Positions 1 to 8,037 of a stretch of DNA of 29,170 nt are shown piece after piece. Every line of letters starts with the position of its first letter. Within the stretch, counting starts at the first letter, position 1. Origin of the DNA: Atribacterota bacterium (GTDB lineage Bacteria; Atribacterota; Phoenicimicrobiia; Phoenicimicrobiales; Phoenicimicrobiaceae); NCBI GenBank assembly GCA_030666935.1, contig DAOUWX010000004.1, positions 1 through 29,170 on the forward strand. The letters are read 5' to 3'. Position numbers and translations under genes: made by a program. Under the pieces are notes generated by a model. That model worked only from the letters and a program-made list of their open reading frames with translations. It was not told the DNA's origin and searched no databases.

Positions 1-1
1 C

Positions 2-529
2 AGTAATAAAATTCACATTGTCGATAGTAAAACAAGTTCAGTTGCTTTAGGGTTGTTAGTTGCCGAGGCGGCTCAATTGATTCAGGAAAAGTTTGGGCTT
101 GAAGAAATCATTAATCGAATAAAAATTGCTGCTGACAATGTTAAAATCTTTATCAGTATACCTACCTTAAAATATCTGATACGTAGTGGGCGCTTGAGTA
201 AAACCAAAGGACTTTTAGGTACACTTCTCAATATGAAACCTATTTTGACTGTAAATTCTGATGGCAATATTGTCGAAGCCGCTAAAGTGATTGGGCAAAA
301 AAGAGTTATCCATAAGACTATAGATTTGGCGATTAAATTTGCAAAAAGTGTTAATAATCCTTGTTTTGGCATTACTCATGTAGCTGCACCAGAGTTGGCT
401 CAATGGTATGGTTACAAAATTCGCAATGTCTTTAATTCTTCAAAAGTAATAATTGCTGAAGCGTCCCCTGCTTTAAGTGTACATATTGGTATCGGGGGTG
501 CTGCTGTCGCAGTCCTGGGGGATTCTTAA
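2..529 (+). CDS. DegV family fatty-acid-binding protein, 3' part (5' end outside window)
   Basis: The reading frame is already open at base 2 and ends with TAA at 527-529, so only the C-terminal ~175 residues are seen. Translation from base 2 gives a DegV-type hallmark (HIVDSKTSS near the left edge), followed by the segment LKYLIRSGRLSKTKGLLGTL and then NMKPILTVNSDG, both typical of the family. The ending (IGIGGAAVAVLGD) matches the usual DegV C-terminus (HxGpGaxgv-like). DegV/FakB proteins bind a fatty acid in a cleft between two domains, and in Firmicutes they present it to the kinase FakA. No FakA gene is visible here, so the partner is unknown. An internal TTG at 53 is not the start because the homology continues upstream of it. 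The family call is secure; the ligand is not known. Confidence 0.9.
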   Translation, partial: SNKIHIVDSKTSSVALGLLVAEAAQLIQEKFGLEEIINRIKIAADNVKIFISIPTLKYLIRSGRLSKTKGLLGTLLNMKPILTVNSDGNIVEAAKVIGQKRVIHKTIDLAIKFAKSVNNPCFGITHVAAPELAQWYGYKIRNVFNSSKVIIAEASPALSVHIGIGGAAVAVLGDS

Positions 530-530
530 A

Positions 531-568
531 AAATGACAGAGAACCGTCCCCTGGTGCATTTTTTTTCT
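531..568. repeat. Interspersed phrase after degV (GAACCGTCCC type)
   Basis: Just after the DegV stop codon lies an A-run, the phrase TGACAGAGAACCGTCCCC, and a T-run. GGGACGGTTCTC-like phrases flanked by A/T tracts are widespread in intergenic DNA of unrelated bacteria and resemble REP-type repeats. Only one copy is visible here. It could also contribute to transcription termination, but no good stem is present. Confidence 0.35.
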
Positions 569-775
569 AAAAAAGAAGGATTTTTTGATATAGGTGTAGT
601 ATTATTAATATCACCAGATAAAAAGTAATTTTACATATTTTTTACCTAGGAAACTTCAACTAGAATAGCACCCCAGAGTAATAATCTTATTAGCATTATG
701 GAGGTGATAAGAGAGAAAAAGAGATTTTCTGTATGGTTTTTAATTATCTAAAATAAAGGAGGAAAAATAGTTAAA

Positions 776-3280
776 ATGTCAAGAAAAGCAGTTATTTTGT
801 GTTTGTTGAGTTTAATAATTTTAGTCAGCTTGACCACTTCAGTCCTGGCAGAAGTAAAGGGTCCTATTGTAGATAAGGTTTACATCAACGCCAGAATGAA
901 GGAAGAAATTGGTCTAAAAGATGCAGCAGAAGGCTTAACTGATATCTTCTTCTATGGAGTTAACGGTCCGACAATTATGGGCTTAGATCAGGCCACCAGA
1001 GATAAGCTGGATATATATGCAGTACCTTCGGGTTCCTGGTCACTTAACTTTAACCCCGTACCCAATGCAGCTCCTTACATCGTTAAAGTAGAAGATAAGG
1101 AATTTTTCAATCCCTTCGCTATCAGGGAAGTAAGATTTGCCATGAATGACCTCATTGACCGGAAATATCTTGTTGACGAGATTTTAGGTGGTGCCGGCGG
1201 TCCTATGTTTACTATGGGTACCCCAGGCCAACCGGGCACTTATAAATATAACCTGGTAGCTAATCGGCTGGGATTCACCCCGGAGGGGAATGAAAAGAAA
1301 GCTATAGAAGATATAACCGAAGCCTTACAGGCGGCAGCAGCCCTGCCAGAGCTGCAGGGAAGATTGGTAAAACAGGGAGAATGGTGGACTTTTGACGGTG
1401 AGCCGGCAGCTATCAATTTTTTGATCAGGGTTGATGACCCTCAAGGAAGGTTGAAAGAGGGACAGTATATAGCTTCCCAGATTGAAAAAGCGGGAATTAA
1501 AGTCGAACGCTGTCTTTGGGATAGGGTAAAGTGTATTGAAACATCCTATTACTCCGACCCGGCAGATTATAAGTGGAATATCTATACCGAGGGATGGGGA
1601 GCCGGAGCCACCCGGGCATTCTGGGAACATATTGTCTGTCAGATGTATGCCCCCTGGTATGGTTATATGGCCGGCGGGCCGGACAATAAGTGGCACTACG
1701 AGAATGATGAAATTGACCGTTTAACCGAAAAGGCTTACACCGGAAATTTCCTGACCGAAGAAGAGTATTGGGATACTACATTAGAGGCCTTAGATTTAGC
1801 CTTAAAAGATGCCTGCAGGATATATGTAGCTTACCAGATGGAGTACTATGCTACCAATAAAGCTGCCTTTAATAACAGGATGTGTTATGGTTTAGGTGAT
1901 GGTTTAAATGAATGGTCAATAATTACCGCTGATACCAAGAATAAAGAATTAAGAGTTACTGAATTTTCTGCCAAAGGCGCCTTGTTTATGTCTGCATGGG
2001 ATCCCATCGGGACAGAAGGTTTTAATGACGTTTATAGTCTGGTTATTGCCCAACCCATGTCTGAAAGAGGTGCATTTGAAAGCCCTGCCAGTGCAATATT
2101 TATACCTTTAAGGGCAATCCCCAAAGATGTGGATACTAAAGTGCACCGGGATGAATCCGGAGAGGTAGTAGGCGATATTCCAGTTTCACCGGATGCGATA
2201 AAATACGATTCTGCCAGGAAAGAATGGTATAAAGTGGGTTCAGGAGTAAACTCAATGAGTAAAGGCACTTACAGCTTCCGTTTTGGTAATTTCCATCATG
2301 GTCAGCCAATGACTGTTGCAAATCTTCTCTATGCCGAAGCATTTAAAACCGAATGGATAAACAAAGATGGAGAAGACGATAAATATTATGATGCAGCATA
2401 TGAGGATTACCATAGACCTGATCAGGAAATAAAACAGGGATGGTTATTAAATCCTGATGGTACGATTACCAGCTATTTTGATTATAATTTCCCGCCATCC
2501 AAGGAAAGAGTTGCCGCCAATGGAGCACCTCAGGCTTATCTGTCCGGAAGGTATATGATACTACCCTGGGAAATTTTTGAGGTATTAGGAGAATTGGTAG
2601 CAGTAGGAAGTGAGTCAGGTACTGTGTATAGTTTTACTCCTGGTGATGGGGTAGAACAGGTAGATCTATTACGACTATCTTGCGTAAAAGATATTCGGGC
2701 AAAACTGGTAGAATTGAATGATAATAACCATCTGCCGGTATCTCTAAAAGATTATGTTACAGTAGAAGAAGCGAAAGCCGGATATGAGACAGCTGTAAAG
2801 TGGATCGATGAAAAAGGTCATGCATTTATTGGAAACGGCGCTTTCTATCTGGAGAAATATGATCCTAAAACTAACTATATAGAGTTAACTGCATTCAGAG
2901 ATCCGGAATATCCCTTTACTCCTGACTACTGGCCAAGTGTCTTTGCTACTACCACAGTACGTATAGATGATGTTAATATTCCTGCAATATATCTTCGTGA
3001 AAAGAAAGAAGATTTGTCTATAAAGGTTAAAGTATCTGAGGTATTATACCCGGACGGAACAGCCAAGATAGCCGAAGGTGGAGAAGTCACAGCTATGCTA
3101 ATAACGCCTACTGAAGAATTATCTTACAAAGCTAAATTTTTAGGTTCCGGTTCATTTGAGGTAATTATACCCGCAGATGCAGTTAAGGATTTGGAAGAAG
3201 GTTCATATACCATCTTGATAAGCGCCTCAGTAGAAGGGGCTGTACCGGCCTCAGTTGCAAGCTCAACCGTGATATATTAA
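776..3280 (+). CDS. Peptide-type ABC transporter solute-binding protein (family 5), apparently circularly permuted, with C-terminal Ig-like domain
   Basis: 834 residues against about 500-600 for ordinary family 5 (DppA/OppA-type) binding proteins. A strong SD (AAAGGAGG, 754-761) precedes ATG 776. Residues 1-25 form a signal peptide (cleavage after SVLA) without a lipobox Cys. After it the protein opens directly with what is normally the middle of the family: IVDKVYINAR (31-40), then WSLNFNPVPN (88-97) and IREVRFAMNDLIDRKYLVDE (116-135). The parts normally N-terminal come later: GTYSFRFGNFHHGQPMT (497-513) and GNGAFYLEKYDP (687-698), followed by DPEYPFTPDYW (709-719). Residues ~740-834 look like a small beta-sandwich. 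It is the first gene of an importer cassette. The substrate is inferred to be peptides from the neighbouring TldD/TldE genes. Family call firm; permutation inferred by motif order. Confidence 0.88.
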   Translation: MSRKAVILCLLSLIILVSLTTSVLAEVKGPIVDKVYINARMKEEIGLKDAAEGLTDIFFYGVNGPTIMGLDQATRDKLDIYAVPSGSWSLNFNPVPNAAPYIVKVEDKEFFNPFAIREVRFAMNDLIDRKYLVDEILGGAGGPMFTMGTPGQPGTYKYNLVANRLGFTPEGNEKKAIEDITEALQAAAALPELQGRLVKQGEWWTFDGEPAAINFLIRVDDPQGRLKEGQYIASQIEKAGIKVERCLWDRVKCIETSYYSDPADYKWNIYTEGWGAGATRAFWEHIVCQMYAPWYGYMAGGPDNKWHYENDEIDRLTEKAYTGNFLTEEEYWDTTLEALDLALKDACRIYVAYQMEYYATNKAAFNNRMCYGLGDGLNEWSIITADTKNKELRVTEFSAKGALFMSAWDPIGTEGFNDVYSLVIAQPMSERGAFESPASAIFIPLRAIPKDVDTKVHRDESGEVVGDIPVSPDAIKYDSARKEWYKVGSGVNSMSKGTYSFRFGNFHHGQPMTVANLLYAEAFKTEWINKDGEDDKYYDAAYEDYHRPDQEIKQGWLLNPDGTITSYFDYNFPPSKERVAANGAPQAYLSGRYMILPWEIFEVLGELVAVGSESGTVYSFTPGDGVEQVDLLRLSCVKDIRAKLVELNDNNHLPVSLKDYVTVEEAKAGYETAVKWIDEKGHAFIGNGAFYLEKYDPKTNYIELTAFRDPEYPFTPDYWPSVFATTTVRIDDVNIPAIYLREKKEDLSIKVKVSEVLYPDGTAKIAEGGEVTAMLITPTEELSYKAKFLGSGSFEVIIPADAVKDLEEGSYTILISASVEGAVPASVASSTVIY

Positions 3281-3294
3281 AAAAACTTAACTTT

Positions 3295-3345
3295 GCAGTG
3301 TCCTCTATATGGAAAACTATTCAATAGAGGGCACTGCCTTTATAA
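3295..3345 (+). terminator. Hairpin after the binding-protein gene (attenuating terminator)
   Basis: Arms 3295-3308 and 3324-3337 pair over 14 bp with a single G-T wobble, around a 15-base loop, 14 bases after the stop codon. The following bases are T-rich but lack a long T-run. It probably trims or protects the binding-protein mRNA while allowing some read-through to the permease genes, as is common for binding-protein genes. Confidence 0.65.
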
Positions 3346-3480
3346 TTTAACTAAACTTAAAAATTAAATGTAAATTCCATCCGTAATAAGCAATTCGAGA
3401 GAAAAAAGTTTTGAGTTTTGAATTATAGTTTTTCGCTCTTAGTTTTAACTTTTTAGTATATAATTAGGGTAAGCATATTA

Positions 3481-3542
3481 CTAATTTAAAACTATACGCT
3501 AAACGCTCTACGCTCTACGCTATACCAAATACTAACGAATAA
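3481..3542. repeat. Degenerate tandem 'tacgct / ctacgct' repeat
   Basis: Bases 3494-3523 contain four close variants of the heptamer ctacgct (tatacgct, aaacgct, ctacgct, ctacgct), followed by tataccaaatactaac. The same vocabulary recurs at about 13300, 18270, 20935 and 27520, always between genes. No coding potential. Confidence 0.55.
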
Positions 3543-3565
3543 TTTATTAGGAGAAACAGCATATA

Positions 3566-4609
3566 ATGTATTGGAAATATTGTATTAAAAGAATTCTCTA
3601 TGGATTTGCTATCTTCATTATGCTTATCTTCATCTTTTCCGCCCTCTTTAATACTACTATGGAGAGTACTTTAAGGTCACAGATAGAAGAAGAGATTCGC
3701 GGAGAGATTTTGAAACTTGATACCCGGATGACTCCGGAAGAAATTACCCATTATATAGCTGAAAGGAGAGAGTTTAAACGACACCTCTATCACTTAGATA
3801 AACCCATCTGGAGCCGGATTGTCTGGAGAGCCATCAATGTCCTTTCTCTTGATTTTGGTAAAGCTACTATAATGAGATCTTCTTCCGGAGAAGCGGACGT
3901 CTGGACAATTATCGCTGAATGTTTGCCTCGAACTGTACTACTTTTTACTACCGCTATATTTATTAATATTATCCTGGGATTATGGTTAGGACTTAAAAAG
4001 GCGCAAAGAGCGGGAGGCTTGATGGATAAGACTACATCTATCGGTACCATGATTGTTTATGGTATGCCCTCCTGGTGGCTGGGTATGCTGGTAATTATGT
4101 TCTTTGCATACACTATTAAAATATTTCCTTCGGGGGGTCTGCATTCTGTTCCTCCCCCAACCGGCTTTGCCTATTATATAGACTTGCTTTATCATATGGC
4201 TTTGCCGGTATTGACCCTGGTAGCTATTGGATTTTGGGGCAGTGCTTTTCTTATTCGAAATATTATGTTAGGTATATTACAGGAAGATTATATTATGGCA
4301 GCTCGAACCAGGGGAATCCCGGAGCGAAAAGTGCTCTACGGTCATGCCATGCGGGCTGCAGCCCCGCCCATAGTAACTATGGCCCTTCTTTCTCTTCTTG
4401 CTTCAGTAGGAGGCAATATCATTTTTGAAGGAATTTTCAGTTGGCCCGGTTTGGGGAATCTTTATTGGATTGCTATTGAACAGAATGATATACCGGTTTT
4501 AATGGGCAATCTTTTCATTACTACAGCCCTATATGTAGGAGGGTTGGTTATCCTGGACCTTATCTACGGATTTCTTGATCCCCGGATTAAAGTGGGAGGA
4601 AAGCAGTAA
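3566..4609 (+). CDS. Peptide-type ABC transporter permease (DppB/OppB family)
   Basis: 347 residues, inner-membrane subunit. ATG 3566 has an AGGAG SD 10 bases upstream. There is a first membrane segment (about 8-28), an extracytoplasmic stretch of about 85 residues, then a cluster of hydrophobic segments from ~118 to the end. The cytoplasmic EAA loop that docks onto the ATPases is visible as DYIMAARTRGIPERKVLYGH, typical of the DppB branch. It overlaps the next permease by one base (TAATG), so translation is coupled. The loop between the first two membrane segments is charged (TMESTLRSQIEEEIRG) and a little longer than usual. Family assignment is secure; the substrate is inferred from neighbouring genes only. 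Confidence 0.93.
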   Translation: MYWKYCIKRILYGFAIFIMLIFIFSALFNTTMESTLRSQIEEEIRGEILKLDTRMTPEEITHYIAERREFKRHLYHLDKPIWSRIVWRAINVLSLDFGKATIMRSSSGEADVWTIIAECLPRTVLLFTTAIFINIILGLWLGLKKAQRAGGLMDKTTSIGTMIVYGMPSWWLGMLVIMFFAYTIKIFPSGGLHSVPPPTGFAYYIDLLYHMALPVLTLVAIGFWGSAFLIRNIMLGILQEDYIMAARTRGIPERKVLYGHAMRAAAPPIVTMALLSLLASVGGNIIFEGIFSWPGLGNLYWIAIEQNDIPVLMGNLFITTALYVGGLVILDLIYGFLDPRIKVGGKQ

Positions 4610-6009
4610 TGAAGTGGATTGATTTGAAAGCAGGTATCCGAGATTTTTGGAATGAATTTAATAGAGTTAAATTTGGTTTATTTGGCCTAATCTTATTATT
4701 CATATTTATTCTTGTTGTTTTAATAAATTCTTATATCGTACCCTTCCCTGAAGCAAGCAGCCGCTGGAGAGATATTACTTATTGGGAAGATAATCCCGTC
4801 AGCGCCCCTCCGGTATGGGTCAACTGGTTTTCTTCTACTAAAAGGGCACCTTCTTTAATTCTAAAAGAGCATGCTTTTTCAGAGGAGAAAATGGGAAAGA
4901 TAAAATTAACCAGAGCGGTTTTTGAGTACGAATATTCCTATGACCTTCCTCCTCTGGATATTATATTCCATGGTTATGCTATAGGGTCACCGGTTATTAT
5001 GTTAAGTATTGAGAGGCCCGATCGCCATATTATCGAACTGGTCAGGAGACCGATATCTAAGAGTGATGGGAAAGAGGTCAGAGTGTCGATTGGTAAAGAT
5101 TCAAGAATCGAATCTTATAACTTTGGCACTAAATATGAAAAGCCGGAAAGTAACAGGATTGAACGAGAAATGGTTAAGCCGACCAGCATCTTATTTTCTG
5201 AAGCAAAAGAAGGGATTCTGGTTCATCCTTCTCCCCTTAAAGGGGTCTATAAATTGATAATTGAAATTATCTTACCTGCTGAGAATGATGTAGTAGAAGA
5301 TATCTATTTTACTTTTTCCGGGGGCGTATCGGGTTGGCTGGGGACAGATAGTTCCAAGAGAGATATCTGGAGCGGGGTAGAGGCCGGGGTAAAATGGGCT
5401 CTACTAATCGGACTCTTAACTGCTTTTACCGCCGTCTCTATCGGGGTAATCTATGGAGTAATGAGTGCCTATCTGGGAGGATGGAAAGATTCATTAATGC
5501 AAAGAGTCTTTGAACTCTTTTTAGGTGTTCCTTTACTTCCGGTATTAATAGTGATGAGCGCCATCTTTAAACCCAATATCTGGATAATGATTCTAATGAT
5601 GAGTTGTTTTTTCTGGGTAGGGCCGGTAAAAACCGTAAGAAGCATGGGTTTGCAAATTAAAGAAGAGACTTACATTGAGGCTGCACAAGCCTTTGGAGCT
5701 TCAAGCAGCAGAATAATATTTAAACATATGATACCTTTACTTATCCCTTATGCCTTTGCCTCAATGGCACTTTATGTACCCAGTGCGATTGTCTATGAAG
5801 CATCGATCAGTTTATTAGGGTTGGGTGATTCAACAATTGTAACCTGGGGGCAAATATTGCATGATGCCTTAACCGGAGGTGCGGTATTAAATGGTCTATG
5901 GTGGTGGGTTATCCCTCCCGGTCTATTTATTGCCTTGATGGGTATGACCTTTGCTTTTATCGGTTTTGCTATGGATAAAATATTACATCCCAAATTAAGG
6001 ACGAGGTGA
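4609..6009 (+). CDS. Peptide-type ABC transporter permease (DppC/OppC family) with large extracytoplasmic insertion
   Basis: 466 residues against about 280-300 for most DppC proteins. The first membrane segment is at about 24-44. It is followed by roughly 200 extracytoplasmic residues that are not part of the normal fold, up to the family motif GWLGTDSSKRDIWSG, where the usual core starts (membrane segments from ~263). The EAA loop EETYIEAAQAFGASSSRIIF is present, so the ATPase interface is intact. The start codon overlaps the upstream stop by one base. The insertion is beta-rich in appearance and may contact the equally unusual binding protein. There is one base between its stop and the next ATG. 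Confidence 0.92.
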   Translation: MKWIDLKAGIRDFWNEFNRVKFGLFGLILLFIFILVVLINSYIVPFPEASSRWRDITYWEDNPVSAPPVWVNWFSSTKRAPSLILKEHAFSEEKMGKIKLTRAVFEYEYSYDLPPLDIIFHGYAIGSPVIMLSIERPDRHIIELVRRPISKSDGKEVRVSIGKDSRIESYNFGTKYEKPESNRIEREMVKPTSILFSEAKEGILVHPSPLKGVYKLIIEIILPAENDVVEDIYFTFSGGVSGWLGTDSSKRDIWSGVEAGVKWALLIGLLTAFTAVSIGVIYGVMSAYLGGWKDSLMQRVFELFLGVPLLPVLIVMSAIFKPNIWIMILMMSCFFWVGPVKTVRSMGLQIKEETYIEAAQAFGASSSRIIFKHMIPLLIPYAFASMALYVPSAIVYEASISLLGLGDSTIVTWGQILHDALTGGAVLNGLWWWVIPPGLFIALMGMTFAFIGFAMDKILHPKLRTR

Positions 6010-6010
6010 A

Positions 6011-6991
6011 ATGGTAGATATAGATAATGTTCTAAAAGTAGAAAACTTAAAGATTAATTTTTTTACCCGTAAAGGGAGAGTTTATGCGGTTGATAATATT
6101 TCATTCACCTTAAAAAAAGGAGAAACTCTCGGCTTGGTGGGGGAATCAGGATGTGGTAAAACAACTACCGTCTTGGGGTTGATGAAAATGGTGCCTACGC
6201 CCGGGGAAATTACCGGTGGTAGGATTTTGATAGGCGGAAAAGATATTATACCCCTATCTGAGAATGAAATGAGAAAAAAAGTGAGATGGGTAAAGACTTC
6301 CATGGTCTTTCAGGGAGCGATGAATTGTCTTACCCCGGTGTATACTATTGAAAAACAGATGATGGAGACCATTCAAGAACACAAGAATATAGAACGTTTT
6401 CAAGCGAAAAAATGCATAATAAATTATTTAAATTTAGTTGGACTTCCTGAAGATATAATTCGCAGATATCCTCACGAGCTGTCCGGCGGTATGAAACAAC
6501 GGATAGTTATTGCTACCGCCCTCTTTTTAGAACCAGAAATTGTGATCTGTGATGAACCCACCACTGCCTTGGATGTGGTAGTTCAGGCTCAGATTATAAA
6601 TCTTATAAAGAGATTAAAGAAAAAATTAGATTTATCGGTGATCTTTATTACCCATGACCTGGCTACAGAAGCAGAAGTTGCTGACCGCTTATTAGTAATG
6701 TATGCTGGTAAATTGGTAGAAATTGGGACAAACGAGCAGATCTACGGCAATGGAGGTCCAATTCATCCTTATACCGAAAAGTTGCTTAAAGCTACTCCCC
6801 GACTCCATGAGAAAGTAGAAGAGCTTTCTTTTATTCCCGGTACCCCCCCTGATTTGGTTGATCCACCTTCAGGGTGCAGATTTCATCCGCGTTGTTCAGA
6901 AGCAATGGAGAGATGTAAAAAAGATGAACCCCCCCTAATTGAAGTAGAACCTGAACACCAGATAGCCTGTTGGAGGAATCATTATGAGTGA
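6011..6991 (+). CDS. Peptide-type ABC transporter ATP-binding protein (DppD/OppD family)
   Basis: 326 residues, cytoplasmic ATPase. Walker A GESGCGKTT at 44-52, ABC signature LSGGMKQR at 157-164, Walker B IVICDEP at 177-183 and the D-loop TALD just after it are all present, followed by the switch His (FITHDLA). The C-terminal oligopeptide-transporter region carries the Cys pattern CRFHPRC...ERC...IAC typical of this family, a possible Fe-S or metal site. It starts two bases after the permease stop codon and overlaps the next ATPase by 8 bases. It pairs with the following gene to form the heterodimeric motor. Confidence 0.95.
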   Translation: MVDIDNVLKVENLKINFFTRKGRVYAVDNISFTLKKGETLGLVGESGCGKTTTVLGLMKMVPTPGEITGGRILIGGKDIIPLSENEMRKKVRWVKTSMVFQGAMNCLTPVYTIEKQMMETIQEHKNIERFQAKKCIINYLNLVGLPEDIIRRYPHELSGGMKQRIVIATALFLEPEIVICDEPTTALDVVVQAQIINLIKRLKKKLDLSVIFITHDLATEAEVADRLLVMYAGKLVEIGTNEQIYGNGGPIHPYTEKLLKATPRLHEKVEELSFIPGTPPDLVDPPSGCRFHPRCSEAMERCKKDEPPLIEVEPEHQIACWRNHYE

Positions 6992-7979
6992 ACCTATCAT
7001 TAAAATCGAAAATCTTCATAAATGGTTTCCGATAAGACGAACTATTACTCAAATCTTAAAAGGGGAACATCTATGGGTGAAAGCTGTTGACGGAATCACT
7101 TTTAATGTAAATCAAGGAGAAATCTTCGGACTGGTGGGTGAATCAGGATGTGGGAAGACCACTACCGGAAAATTACTTATGAAACTTTTGGAACCCACCG
7201 ACGGAAAGATAATATTTAAAGAGAAAGATGTGACCCATCTTGAAGCTAATAAACTTAAGGAATACCGCAGGAATGTTCAGATGGTCTTTCAGGATCCCTA
7301 TGCCTCTATGAATCCCAGATTTCGAGCCCGGGATGTCCTCGAAGAACCATTGATTATCCATCAGGTGAGTGAAACCAGGGCAGAACGAGAAAAAATTGTT
7401 CGTCGTTCTCTCGAAGAAGTAAGGCTTATCCCTCCTGAAGAATTTATGGAACGATTTCCCCATATGTTAAGTGGAGGACAACGTCAAAGGGTGGCTACTG
7501 CAAGAACTCTGGTTTTGTCTCCAAGTATGATTGTAGCTGATGAACCGGTTTCCATGATCGATCTGTCTACTCGAGCAGAAATTTTATATATGATGAAAAC
7601 GGTACAGAGAGAATTGAGCCTCACCTATTTATATATCACCCATGATCTTTCTACTGCTCGTTATTTTACAGACCGGATTGCGGTTATGTATTTGGGAAAA
7701 ATTGTAGAGATGGGAGGGGCGGATGAAATTATCGATGAGGCAGCTCATCCTTATACTAAGGCTTTAATTGAGGCTGTTTGTGAGCCGATTTCCGGAAAAT
7801 CTAATACTATTAAAGAGATTCCTATTAAAGGGGAAATTCCTTCAGCTGCCAATATTCCTCCAGGCTGTAGATTCCATCCCCGATGTCTTTACGCTAAACC
7901 CCGATGCCAGGAAGAAGAACCCGTTCTTACTGAGGTAGAAAAGGGACATTATGTCTCCTGCCATTTGGTAAAATCTTGA
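6984..7979 (+). CDS. Peptide-type ABC transporter ATP-binding protein (DppF/OppF family)
   Basis: 331 residues. Walker A GESGCGKTT at 52-60, signature LSGGQRQR at 162-169, Walker B MIVADEP at 182-188. The D-loop reads SMIDLS rather than the usual SALD(V/I)S, a change that keeps the Asp. The C-terminal Cys motif CRFHPRCLYAKPRC...VSCH is present, as in its partner. The ATG at 6984 lies inside the end of the upstream ATPase gene (GGAGG at 6972-6976 serves as SD). The next gene, tldD, begins 58 bases after the stop on the same strand, with no terminator between them, so co-transcription is likely. Confidence 0.95.
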   Translation: MSEPIIKIENLHKWFPIRRTITQILKGEHLWVKAVDGITFNVNQGEIFGLVGESGCGKTTTGKLLMKLLEPTDGKIIFKEKDVTHLEANKLKEYRRNVQMVFQDPYASMNPRFRARDVLEEPLIIHQVSETRAEREKIVRRSLEEVRLIPPEEFMERFPHMLSGGQRQRVATARTLVLSPSMIVADEPVSMIDLSTRAEILYMMKTVQRELSLTYLYITHDLSTARYFTDRIAVMYLGKIVEMGGADEIIDEAAHPYTKALIEAVCEPISGKSNTIKEIPIKGEIPSAANIPPGCRFHPRCLYAKPRCQEEEPVLTEVEKGHYVSCHLVKS

Positions 7980-8037
7980 AAAAAGTATATTTAAAAGTAA
8001 TACAATTAACTAATTAATAGGTGGTGATTAATAGAAG

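Noticed and set aside
698..751. 17-codon ORF just before the binding-protein gene (MEVIREKKRF...)
   Set aside because: No SD upstream and no sign of leader-peptide features such as repeated codons or an attenuator.
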